Assembly: GCA_965237635.1 (NCBI GenBank)
Contig: CBDEFX010000002.1
Coordinates: 434,001-498,000 of the forward strand
Length of the DNA: 64,000 nucleotides
From: CBDEFX01 sp965237635
GTDB lineage: Bacteria > Chloroflexota > Dehalococcoidia > Lucifugimonadales > CAUZJF01
Reading direction: 5' to 3'
The notes below the pieces were generated by a model. It did no database searches. It had not been told where the DNA came from and saw only the letters and a list, made by a program, of their open reading frames with translations. Of this stretch, positions 34,046 through 42,479 are shown piece by piece (within the stretch, counting starts at the first letter, position 1; every line of letters starts with the position of its first letter). A program made the position numbers and the translations under genes.

Positions 34046-36917
34046 CGGGCAACCCCATTCTCCCCTGCGTGGGGCGGACAACTTGCTGGGCCAGCCGGGC
34101 GACCTCCGGCCAACTCTGCACGAGCGCATTGTAGCCGAGAGCCTCTTGGGAACGGTTCTTCTGGTCGCAGATGCGATAGAGGCGGTAGGCCAACCCGCGA
34201 GCGGCCTCAGCATTCGGGCCAAGCTTGCTCATCAGCGAGGCGGCGGCGGCCTCGCCTTCCTTGTCATGCACGCGGACCAGATGATGCACAGCCTCCCACA
34301 CGATGAGTCGGGTGTCGCTGTCCGGGACCCAGTTTTCGGGCAACTCGCCGGGGCGGAGCAGCCGCACCTTGCCCATGCCCGACTCCAAAATCCCCGCCTC
34401 GACCATTCTTGACACGCTGGTGTTCTTGGCTTTGGACAGCGTCTCGGCCACGCCGAAGTCTCCTTCTGCAAAGCCCGACTGCTCGAACCAGGCCAGCGCC
34501 CACCGGGTGTCGGCGTCTAAGTCTCCCTCCTGTTCCGCCAGCACCTCGTCGAGAGTCTGGTTGATGAGGGTGAGGGCTTCGCGCACCGAAACGGCTTCGC
34601 CGCTGGCGTCCAGCACCTTGGTGTATCGGGTGAATACGGCCATACCTGGCCCGATTGCGGCTTGGGCCAGGTCCACCGGTGCGATGTTCCCGGCCTGCAT
34701 CTGGGCTAGGGCCGACGGCAACTCTGCTTTGAGAGCATCGAGGAACTCCCGTCGGCTCGCCATTGGTCCATCAGCGGGCCGCGGCCGGCATACGAGAACT
34801 ATGCTGGAGGCCATTGCGTTGATTTCAGCCTTGAGTTTGTTGACAGATTCTGTCTTGACTGGCCAAGTGCCTGTGATCGTCAAACCAGACCGGATCACAG
34901 CATCCAGAAAAGTTTCCCATCCAGTAGATACCGTCGTATGGGTCTTTTTACCGTCGGATTGTTTGAAGGCGTAGAAGACAGTGACTGGGAATGTCGGATG
35001 GGTCTGCACAGCGAGACGCTGCATCGCACAGGTCATTCCGTCAAGGAAAAACTTCTCTGCCTCGTCCTTCGTGGCGTGGCGATGGGCAGCCGCCACCAAC
35101 TCCTCGGCCTTTGGTACAGCTATAGTCGAGAAGAGTTCCGGGAAGTTTGCACGTTGTGATCGACGGAGCCAAACGTAAAAGAATTCGGATAGTTCAGCAT
35201 ACCCGATGTTGTCATAGTACGGAGGATCAGTGGCCACCACCTTCCCTGCTGACTCTCCCTGCCACGTAGCGTCCGACTGTACCGCATTTCCTTTCGCGAT
35301 TCCGAGACCAAGAGAGGCAATGCCCTTTACTTGCCGTTCCAGGAGGTTCGCAAGACTACCTGTTGAAGCTGAGAAAACGTTGCATTCTGCGAAGTCCCAC
35401 ACCATCGGAATTGCTTGTCGAGAGAAAGTCACGATCATTTGTTGGTTAATGTTGTTCCAGCCGCAAATCGTGCTCGACTGATTGGATTGCTGATCTACCA
35501 GGAACCCTAAGTACACTCCCACAGCCTCAGCATAAGCCATCGCCCCCGTTCCCCCTTCCCGCAGAGGCACGCTGTCGTCCAGCATACCGGCGGCCACAGC
35601 ATCCGAGAGGACGCGCTTCTGAACTTCCCCAACGAGGTCTGAGAAGGTCGTCAGTGCCACTAACTGGCGAGGAGTGAAAGCATCTCCCCACGTAGGCATA
35701 CCGTACATAGGCAAACGGTCAACATCATGACAAGGGGTGGGCACCACTAGATCTGGTTTCCAAGCTGGCTTGGCTGTCGTAGGTATTGCTTCATGTTGCG
35801 GCGTGGGCTCGATATAGATTCTACTTCGGTCACCCTCTGCAACAATGGCCATCAATCGCGCACCTAGGCGTCCATTCTGCGATTCTCTCCGAATGTAGCC
35901 CGCAGTCATTGGTGCCCCGGACATCAAGCACTGAAAATGTGCTCCCCGGGCCAACTTGGTGCCTTGCCCAGCTGCCGCCGGGGGCTTGCCCGCCCTTATA
36001 GTGAAGCGGTAGCCCCTGTCCTCAATCACCGGCTTTACGTAAGCTTCCTTGCCCTTCTTGGTCGAGAGCACGAAGGTGGAGGCTAAGGGTACATCCACGT
36101 TGGCGAAGGCTGGGTTGGGGCTCTTGACGGTCCGCGCCCAGAGCCACGCGATCACGGTAAGCTTGCGGCCCACGTATGACTCTAGGTCGGGGCGCTCCTG
36201 CGCCATCTCTGCCGTGACCTCAATCTTGGGGTACAGGTGGCCAATGCGTTTCTCAGCCTCGTCGCGCAACCACTTGCCGTAGTAGCGAACGTCCTCGGCT
36301 AGGCCCGTCGCGCCCTTCCACTGTGCACCTATGGAGCCTCGGCCCTTCCGGGCATCCGGGTTTACTGGCGGCTTGCCAGAGAACTTGGGCGGTATTTCGA
36401 TCATGGCCTTGTTGATGAGCACTGCCACTGGGTTCAGGTCGCCGGCATGGGCTTCCAGCCCCAGCCGCTGTGCCTCCAGGGGTATAGCTCCGCCCCCGGC
36501 AAATGGGTCGTGGAAAGCGGGAAGCTTCTCTGAATCGAATAACTCCACTGCTTTAGGATGATCCTTGTTTTCCTCGCAGGTCCGCCGCCAGCTCCTACGA
36601 ATTTCCTCCCGCGCCGCTTCCAGGAGAGTCTCGTTGGTAGTGTTCTCCCATTTCACCAACTCCTCGATGATGCGAAATAGTCGCTGCCGCTCCTCAGCTT
36701 GCGCCTCTTCAGCGGGGAACAGCTCTGGCCACGAGGATGGATCATCTACCAACTGGGCAAAGAGTACGGCCCGCGCCGCAGCCAAGGGACGCCGCGCCCA
36801 CCAAAGGTGCAGACTGCTGGGATGCCCGTGGCGTATGGACTTCTCCCGCGCAGACGCCGCGTTGATGGCCTCCAGTGGTAGCGCGACTTCTATGAGTTTC
36901 TTGCGTACGGTGTTCAT
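34035..36917 (-). CDS. DUF1156-family DNA methylase (predicted anti-phage)
   Basis: 960 residues. The N-terminal DUF1156 signature is EVALPLEAINAASAREKSIR then HGHPSSLHLWWARRPLAAAR. Motif I-like FHDPFAGGGAIPLEAQRLG is near residue 138 and the catalytic DPPYYDNIGYAELSEFFYVW near residue 566, indicating an N6-adenine or N4-cytosine DNA methyltransferase. The length matches intact relatives. It starts one base inside the stop of the protease gene (TGATG) and ends overlapping MNT. It probably marks self DNA or supports the helicase/ATPase effector. Confidence 0.9.
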   Translation of the reverse strand: MNTVRKKLIEVALPLEAINAASAREKSIRHGHPSSLHLWWARRPLAAARAVLFAQLVDDPSSWPELFPAEEAQAEERQRLFRIIEELVKWENTTNETLLEAAREEIRRSWRRTCEENKDHPKAVELFDSEKLPAFHDPFAGGGAIPLEAQRLGLEAHAGDLNPVAVLINKAMIEIPPKFSGKPPVNPDARKGRGSIGAQWKGATGLAEDVRYYGKWLRDEAEKRIGHLYPKIEVTAEMAQERPDLESYVGRKLTVIAWLWARTVKSPNPAFANVDVPLASTFVLSTKKGKEAYVKPVIEDRGYRFTIRAGKPPAAAGQGTKLARGAHFQCLMSGAPMTAGYIRRESQNGRLGARLMAIVAEGDRSRIYIEPTPQHEAIPTTAKPAWKPDLVVPTPCHDVDRLPMYGMPTWGDAFTPRQLVALTTFSDLVGEVQKRVLSDAVAAGMLDDSVPLREGGTGAMAYAEAVGVYLGFLVDQQSNQSSTICGWNNINQQMIVTFSRQAIPMVWDFAECNVFSASTGSLANLLERQVKGIASLGLGIAKGNAVQSDATWQGESAGKVVATDPPYYDNIGYAELSEFFYVWLRRSQRANFPELFSTIAVPKAEELVAAAHRHATKDEAEKFFLDGMTCAMQRLAVQTHPTFPVTVFYAFKQSDGKKTHTTVSTGWETFLDAVIRSGLTITGTWPVKTESVNKLKAEINAMASSIVLVCRPRPADGPMASRREFLDALKAELPSALAQMQAGNIAPVDLAQAAIGPGMAVFTRYTKVLDASGEAVSVREALTLINQTLDEVLAEQEGDLDADTRWALAWFEQSGFAEGDFGVAETLSKAKNTSVSRMVEAGILESGMGKVRLLRPGELPENWVPDSDTRLIVWEAVHHLVRVHDKEGEAAAASLMSKLGPNAEAARGLAYRLYRICDQKNRSQEALGYNALVQSWPEVARLAQQVVRPTQGRMGLPDDR

Positions 36918-37639
36918 CAGCCGCCCTCTCCAACCGGCAACGCAAAGCCAATCGGGTTGGCGTCAATCAACTCAGTAGCGTGGCGAATGTCAAAGGCCAC
37001 AACGAAGCCCTGGTTCTCTAGAAAGTAAGCGAACGGCTCATCGCCGTCTACGACTATAGGCTTTCCCGACTTATCGACAACGGGCTCTAGTAGTGGCGTG
37101 GGAGAGTTGGCTACGACAGCTACAACTCGGAGCTCATTCGCAGGCCGATCATCTGGTACGAACACGACCGGGCCTCCACTGAAGCCTTTGTTGCCGTGTG
37201 CGTCTATATAGAGGAGTGAGGTGTCCCCAAAGGTCATTGCGCTGACAATGCCAGCTTTCACAAACGGTAGAGGGAAGTTGCGGTTTATGTTCTCCGCACC
37301 GCTATCCCAACCGAAGGGAAATCCAAGAAAACAGACTGGTTGGCCATAGCCCAGCCCTGCACTGGATGCTTCTAGAGGATGCGGTGGAGCTATTTGAATA
37401 GGACACGCTAAGACCGCCACATCAACGTCGTCCGAGCCAACTCCAACGACATCTATGACAATACTCTTCCATCGCCTCTCATGGAAAAGCTCGACTTCGT
37501 CGCCAGGAGCGATTCCCTTTACTACATGACGGGCAGTAACCAAGTACTGTTTTCCGTCACGGTCAATAGCGAAGGCCGTTCCCGTCTCGCTGCCGTAGCG
37601 AACGTGGAAGGTACGGTGAATCACGTTGGCAGTGATCAT
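36917..37639 (-). CDS. Trypsin-like serine protease embedded in the defence operon
   Basis: 240 residues from the ATG at 37639. The chymotrypsin-fold triad is visible: His in YLVTARHVVKG (near residue 37), Asp in SDDVDVAVLACP (near residue 72) and Ser in NKGFSGGPVVFV (near residue 154). There is no signal peptide or membrane segment, so it should act in the cytoplasm, unlike periplasmic DegP types, and no PDZ domain is present. It overlaps the helicase gene upstream by 4 bases and the DUF1156 gene downstream by 1 base, so it is an operon member rather than a passenger. Confidence 0.88.
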   Translation of the reverse strand: MITANVIHRTFHVRYGSETGTAFAIDRDGKQYLVTARHVVKGIAPGDEVELFHERRWKSIVIDVVGVGSDDVDVAVLACPIQIAPPHPLEASSAGLGYGQPVCFLGFPFGWDSGAENINRNFPLPFVKAGIVSAMTFGDTSLLYIDAHGNKGFSGGPVVFVPDDRPANELRVVAVVANSPTPLLEPVVDKSGKPIVVDGDEPFAYFLENQGFVVAFDIRHATELIDANPIGFALPVGEGG

Positions 37640-39639
37640 GACGGTGCCTCCGCTCGTGCCAAGAATTCCGGCAAGTCGTAGTTCACGCTGGTCACGCCAA
37701 AGTCCGGCTCCCGGCGGAACGGTTTTCGCACGTAGTGGACGTGATCGCTCTTACCGTCCTGGAACTCCACGATAGCCAAGATGTAGTCCTCAGGCTTGTT
37801 CAGGGAAGTCAGTATCTCGTTCTTCGTGACCGTAACGGTCGTCGCGCCCTCTGCCCTTCCCTTTACTTCAATGAACCGCAGTTTCCCAGTCCCGGGCACC
37901 CTGCTCTCGACATCGTAGCCGAGCTTGTCGAATTCCCGGTCCACCGGGTCAAACCCGAGGCCACGCTCGGTGTCCATCACAGCGGCTCTGGCGCGCGCCG
38001 CTGCAGCTTGTGTGTCCCGCATCTCAGCACTAAAGGGGACAGAGCCATCCATCTTGCGAAGGAGTCCGGCTGGTACAACCAGAACCCCGCCAAGGACGAC
38101 GGGAGGCAATGGTGACAGCTGACGCTCGCGTTGAATCTCGTCCATTCGCTTCTGCAATCGCCCCTGTAGGTCATCGGCCCTGCGGCGAGCTTCAGATGAG
38201 TTGAGGCGCGCGTTCGGCTTCCCTGCTTGTTCCTGTGAGTGGAGATCGGCGGCCCGATGGTCCCAGTAGGCGATCTCTTTGGTCAGGCGCTCCTTTACTG
38301 CGGCCTCCGTCTTTGAGAGAAGTTCCAGCTTTCGCGACCGGACCTCTTCGAGATGCGTTGGCACCAAACGAGACACTGCATATTCGACGGCCTTGGCTTC
38401 CAGGTTACCGCCAATCCAGCTGCACTCGGGCCTACCGACTATCTCCTGCACACCCGGCTCCCCGTCGCTCAATGGCCGGTAGTCGAGGTAAGGCGCATAG
38501 TCTCGTCCCACGGTCTCAAGTTCCGCATCCACTTCCACGTGGAGCATCCTCTTGGATACGGTTCGCTGTTCTCCGGACCGCGTGCGGCTTCCATCCTGGA
38601 TGCTGTGTTCTAGGTACATAAGGACGCGGGGGCGGTCGCTGCTGTCGTTGTCATCCACCAGCACCGAGCTTTGCCGAAGTACGCTGCGGTGTCGCTCTAT
38701 TGTCAGGTCTATCGTGGCATCTAGTAGGGGGTGGCCCGGGCAAACGAAAGCCGCCGCCGGCCGACCGGGAGGAGCCATAAGCGATTTCTCAAAGGTTATG
38801 CGCTCATAGCGTTGCAAGACCGGCTCGCCCAAGCCGATCAGCCGGTCGCGCTCGCGCACCTGAACCGGGACGTGGTTCACCTGATAACGCCGAGGCTCCC
38901 GCTCCGTCATCCTGCCGCCGAGCCGCCGGAAAGCCTCAATGAAGAAGGACTCGACGTAGTGGGGTTGAAGCCTCCTGACCTCAGCCCGTTCCATCTCTTC
39001 CCGAATCTTGAGCACTTGGCTCGTATCCATCGAGTCTTGGGCTAGAGCGGACTCGGACAAGAGGTCTTGGACCTGGCCTTGGTCGAATGCATCGCTAACC
39101 GCCTGGGTCAGCCGGGCTTGGACTTCAGGGCGCTCCCCGTACCTTATGGCCTCCAGCAGCAGGTCGCGCAGCGGCTTCCCCTCGAATTGCACCTTGCCCA
39201 GCACGTCAAACACCTGCCCACCCAGAGCCTTCCTCGCCTCCTCAAGTTTCTCCAGCAGGGTGTGATAGACATCTCCCTCCCTGGTCTCCTCCGCTATCAG
39301 ATTCCAGAGATGACAGACCTCTGTCTGCCCGATTCGGTGAATGCGCCCGAACCTCTGCTCAATGCGGTTCGGGTTCCAGGGCAGGTCGTAGTTCACCATC
39401 AGATGGGCGCGCTGGAGGTTGATTCCCTCCGAGGCAGCATCGTTGGCCAGAAGAATCTGTACTTCCGGGTCGTGCAGGAAGGACTCTTGGATAGCCCGCC
39501 GGTCCTCGCGTCCAATGCCGCCATGGATCATGACCACGGCCTCTTGGCGGCCCAGTAGGGTTGTTATCCGCTGGTGGAGGTAGTTGAGGGTGGCCCGATG
39601 TTCGGTAAAGATGACGAGCTTCTGGTGGGGAGATGGCAT
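37636..39639 (-). CDS. SNF2-type helicase, C-terminal part with DUF3883 (third segment of a stop-split gene)
   Basis: 667 residues from the first ATG after an in-frame TGA (39730-39732); the same frame is open from 39729. It carries the second RecA-like lobe (VIFTEHRATLNYL, LLANDAASEGINLQRAHLMV, RIEQRFGRIHRIGQ), a long helical region and a C-terminal DUF3883-type domain (DKLGYDVESR...KLRFIEVKGRA) resembling a nuclease-fold recognition domain. Together with the two segments upstream it forms one protein of about 1190 residues. Confidence 0.85.
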   Translation of the reverse strand: MPSPHQKLVIFTEHRATLNYLHQRITTLLGRQEAVVMIHGGIGREDRRAIQESFLHDPEVQILLANDAASEGINLQRAHLMVNYDLPWNPNRIEQRFGRIHRIGQTEVCHLWNLIAEETREGDVYHTLLEKLEEARKALGGQVFDVLGKVQFEGKPLRDLLLEAIRYGERPEVQARLTQAVSDAFDQGQVQDLLSESALAQDSMDTSQVLKIREEMERAEVRRLQPHYVESFFIEAFRRLGGRMTEREPRRYQVNHVPVQVRERDRLIGLGEPVLQRYERITFEKSLMAPPGRPAAAFVCPGHPLLDATIDLTIERHRSVLRQSSVLVDDNDSSDRPRVLMYLEHSIQDGSRTRSGEQRTVSKRMLHVEVDAELETVGRDYAPYLDYRPLSDGEPGVQEIVGRPECSWIGGNLEAKAVEYAVSRLVPTHLEEVRSRKLELLSKTEAAVKERLTKEIAYWDHRAADLHSQEQAGKPNARLNSSEARRRADDLQGRLQKRMDEIQRERQLSPLPPVVLGGVLVVPAGLLRKMDGSVPFSAEMRDTQAAAARARAAVMDTERGLGFDPVDREFDKLGYDVESRVPGTGKLRFIEVKGRAEGATTVTVTKNEILTSLNKPEDYILAIVEFQDGKSDHVHYVRKPFRREPDFGVTSVNYDLPEFLARAEAPS

Positions 39640-39729
39640 GAACGGTTCTTCTGCCCCTTCCGGCCCAGCCGTAAACAGCCTGTTGAGGAGGGCGGCAAGT
39701 TCTTGCCACTTCTTGTCTTCGCCACTGAC

Positions 39730-40647
39730 TCAGACCGCCCGCGCCAAAGATTCCAGCCGCCGTAGGCTCTGGATCTCTGCTTCAAGCTCGTCTACGGTTC
39801 GCGCAGCCGTAGCGCGGTCTAGTATCTCTTCCTCGGCGGCAACGATCTCCTCATCGGGCGCATCCTCTAAGTCCGCGATGTCTTCGTCGTCCCACTCAGG
39901 AACGCTGGCAGAGAGAGACGGGGCGACCTGCGAGCCTCGCTGCAATAGCTGAAGCTCACGGAGACGGCTCTCCAACCGCTCCTTGCGCCGACGAAGCGAC
40001 TGGTAGATCGCCTCCGGGGAAGACTCCAGCCGCCTTTGAAGGATGGTGAGTGCGAACCCCACGGTTCCCGCTCGTTTGTCACCTTGAAGGGCCTCAGCCC
40101 GATTGAACTCTTCCCGAACGTAGTCAGTCACCTCTCGGTACAGGCGGGCCTCGCCGTCGGACAGCTTGTAAGGGACCGCATAGGCGCGCCGTTCAGGGAA
40201 CAGCGGTGTGGCATCGAACTTGAACAACCTCTCCTTCACCATCCGACGCATAAGGTCTGAGACATCGGCCGTATGCACGCCATCACGGAAGCGGCCCTCG
40301 AAGCGGTCGCCATCCAACAGGGCCATGAACAACTGAAAGTCCTCTTCCTTGCCATTGTGCGGAGTCGCGGTCAGCAGCAGGAAATGGCGAGTGCGAGTCG
40401 AGAGCATCTGCCCCAACCTATAGCGTTTGGTGTACCTGATCTCGCCGCCGAAGAAGGATGCCGACATCTTGTGGGCCTCGTCGCAGATGACCAGGTCCCA
40501 TCCGCCATCGCGTGCCCGGAGCAGTGCCTGGACATCCTCGTCACGGGCCAGCTTGTCGAGACGCGCTATGGCCAGCGGCGTCTCGGAGAACCAGTTGCCT
40601 GTGCGGGCGGCCTCCAGCTTGTCGTTCGTCATGATCTCGAACGGCAA
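39730..40647 (-). CDS. SNF2-type helicase, middle segment between two in-frame stops
   Basis: 305 residues from the first ATG. It contains the DEAH-type Walker B box (WDLVICDEAHKMSAS) and motif III (FLLLTATPHNG), then a helical insertion rich in Glu/Asp near its end. It is bounded upstream by TAG at 40672-40674 (sequence ...SLAEQW-stop-DELYRRFQ) and downstream by TGA at 39730-39732 (...SLARAV-stop-VSGEDKKW). Both stops are in frame with the flanking segments. Confidence 0.82.
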   Translation of the reverse strand: MPFEIMTNDKLEAARTGNWFSETPLAIARLDKLARDEDVQALLRARDGGWDLVICDEAHKMSASFFGGEIRYTKRYRLGQMLSTRTRHFLLLTATPHNGKEEDFQLFMALLDGDRFEGRFRDGVHTADVSDLMRRMVKERLFKFDATPLFPERRAYAVPYKLSDGEARLYREVTDYVREEFNRAEALQGDKRAGTVGFALTILQRRLESSPEAIYQSLRRRKERLESRLRELQLLQRGSQVAPSLSASVPEWDDEDIADLEDAPDEEIVAAEEEILDRATAARTVDELEAEIQSLRRLESLARAV

Positions 40648-40671
40648 CTGGAATCTCCGGTATAGCTCATC

Positions 40672-41208
40672 CTACCATTGCTCGGCCAGACTGCCGGGGC
40701 ATACCACCAGGCAACGTTCCAGGTCGCCGCGAGCAACGAGCTCCTTTATCAGCAACCCGGCCATAATCGTCTTACCGGCGCCGGGGTCATCGGCGAGGAG
40801 AAATCGCAGGGGCTGGCGGGTCAGCATCGAGTCGTACACTGCCGTGATCTGATGAGGCAGAGGGTCCACAATGGACGTGTGAACGGCGAGTATAGGGTCG
40901 AAGAGGTGGGCTAGACGGATTCGCTGGGCCTCGGAGACGAGACGGAAGAGATGGCCATCCCCATCAAAGGACCACGGGAGACCGCGCTCAAGCACCTCCA
41001 GACTGGGTTCGTCGTCCCGATATAGGAGGCGAGTGCCCACGTGTCCAGTAGCCGGAGCCTTGTAAGTAAGTTCCAAGGCAGAGTCGCCGAACCACTTGAC
41101 GCTGATCACCTCTGTAGGCCCGTCCGACAACACTCCTCGGACAAGGGCGCCAGTTGTCAGGCTTTCGAGATCTGCCATGCCATCCTTCCTATGGGGTATA
41201 GCCTTCAT
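40672..41208 (-). CDS. SNF2-type helicase, N-terminal segment
   Basis: 178 residues from the ATG at 41208; an internal ATG at 41178 (MADLESLTTGALVRG) has a better AGGAAGG site and may be the true start. It contains the Q-motif region (PLPHQITAVYDSML), Walker A (FLLADDPGAGKTIMAGLLIKE) and motif Ia (ERCLVVCPGSLAEQW), ending at TAG where relatives read on as Q-D-E-L. This is the first gene of the operon, divergent from the XRE regulator. Confidence 0.82.
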   Translation of the reverse strand: MKAIPHRKDGMADLESLTTGALVRGVLSDGPTEVISVKWFGDSALELTYKAPATGHVGTRLLYRDDEPSLEVLERGLPWSFDGDGHLFRLVSEAQRIRLAHLFDPILAVHTSIVDPLPHQITAVYDSMLTRQPLRFLLADDPGAGKTIMAGLLIKELVARGDLERCLVVCPGSLAEQW

Positions 41209-41224
41209 GATACCTTCAATTGCT

Positions 41225-41237
41225 GTTGATAATCAAC
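41225..41237. promoter_or_regulatory. Candidate operator between the helicase operon and the XRE gene
   Basis: GTTGATAATCAAC is a perfect 13-bp dyad in the 63-bp gap between the divergent starts (41208 minus and 41272 plus). The adjacent XRE-family protein is the obvious ligand, which would let it control both directions. Confidence 0.5.
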
Positions 41238-41271
41238 TCAACTTCAGCTATCCTCTAGGAGAGGTGGCAGC

Positions 41272-41634
41272 ATGGATTTCCCAGAGCGTCTACGTTCATT
41301 GCGCAAGCAAGCCCAACTGAGCCAACGCGACCTGGCAGAGAGAATCGGAGTCGACTTCACCTACCTGAGCAAGATAGAGAATGGACGCGTCGAGCCTCCC
41401 AGCGAAGTGGTTCTGAAGGGGATCGCTCGAGAGTTGGCTGGTGAACTGAGCCGAAACGAGACTGAATTGGCCGACGAACTGATAACCCTGGCTGGGAAAA
41501 TTCCCTCAGACTTGGCGGATACCCTCTCCCGAAATCCGGGTGCCGTCCAGTTTCTGAGGTCTCTGGGCGATGACGTGCGGTCACCCGCCGAGTGGCGAAG
41601 GCTGATACGGGAACGGCGGTCAGACCAGCGATGA
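41272..41634 (+). CDS. XRE-family transcriptional regulator
   Basis: 120 residues with a Cro/CI-type HTH at residues 5-65 (RLRSLRKQAQLSQRDLAERI, TYLSKIENGRVEPPS) and a helical C-terminal tail. The start ATG follows CTAGGAGAGGTGGCAGC. It ends overlapping the ImmA-like gene (ATGA). XRE-ImmA pairs act as repressor and repressor-cleaving protease in mobile elements and several defence loci. Confidence 0.92.
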   Translation: MDFPERLRSLRKQAQLSQRDLAERIGVDFTYLSKIENGRVEPPSEVVLKGIARELAGELSRNETELADELITLAGKIPSDLADTLSRNPGAVQFLRSLGDDVRSPAEWRRLIRERRSDQR

Positions 41635-41981
41635 CCACTAAGTTTCTGTCAGATGCCCAGCTTGAGCGCATGGCGAGCCGCCTGCTGGGCCGATACGAGT
41701 CTCTGTATGGAGCGGTGTCCCGTTCTCCGGTTCCGGTGGAGCGCATACTGGAGGATGTGCTAGACCTCAACATCCTGTGGGATAGGGTCTCCGAACTGGC
41801 TGACCAGTCTATTCTCGCCGAGTTGGATTCCAGCTTGAAGACGGTGGTCTTCAATGAATCAAGGCGTACACTCATAACTGAGACACCGGGCCTCTACCAC
41901 ACCATCCTTGCTCACGAGGCGGGGCATTGGGAGGCCCACGTTGATCATGGCCTCTTCGCACAGTCGCCCTTACCCAGGTGA
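41631..41981 (+). pseudogene. ImmA/IrrE-type metalloprotease, C-terminus replaced by IS1380 sequence
   Basis: From the ATG at 41631 about 113 residues are native, including the zinc motif ILAHEAGHW (HExxH) near residue 97. Shortly after (HVDHGLFAQSP) the frame enters transposase DNA at about 41974 and stops. The third zinc ligand and C-terminal part are lost, so it is probably inactive. Confidence 0.82.
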
Positions 41982-42471
41982 GGCTGTGGCTGTTTGTGCT
42001 GGCCTACAACCTGGGCAACTTCATGAGAAGGCTGACTTTGCCAGAGTCAGTGAAACACTGGTCACTGCGAAGCGTGCAGACCAAGCTCATCAAGATGGGT
42101 GGACGTCTGGTGCGGCATGCCAGGAGGTTGGTGTTTCAGCTTGCTGAGGTGGCAGTGTCCCGGGAGGTATTCCGGCAAGTGTTGGAGCGTATCGCCGGGC
42201 TCCATCCAGCACCAGGGTAGCGATTATCCTTGAGGTCATCAGAGGTGAAGAGAGGCAACCAAGGGCGAGGTGCGTGCCCGGAGGAGTTTGAAGGGAGTGC
42301 AAACGTGGTGAAAGCCACCTCCGCTGCCTGGGGCCGCTAACTCACCACGCCAAGAGATGGTTTTGTGAGCTTGATTGGATGGTTGACGGCATCCGTGAGT
42401 GATACTACGATGGCTCTCGTCGAGGATGGTGCGTTACTTGGGTCCAGGCAGCTTGATATGGGTAATTCCGG
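41974..42471 (+). mobile_element. 5'-truncated IS1380-type element
   Basis: LWLFVLAYNLGNFMRRLTLP to ...VLERIAGLHPAPG (stop 42220) matches the last 80 residues of the transposase at 11948-13276. The non-coding tail and right tip (GATATGGGTAATTCCGG, ending 42471) are retained. Everything upstream is missing. It joins the ImmA gene to a helicase fragment. Confidence 0.8.
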
Positions 42472-42479
42472 TTAAGACA

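Noticed and set aside
15617..41208. Stop-codon reassignment (TAG or TGA read as sense)
   Set aside because: Many intact genes here end in TAG and TGA (for example the SDR ending at 47238 and the XRE gene ending at 41634), and the in-frame stops are confined to genes that look under relaxed selection.
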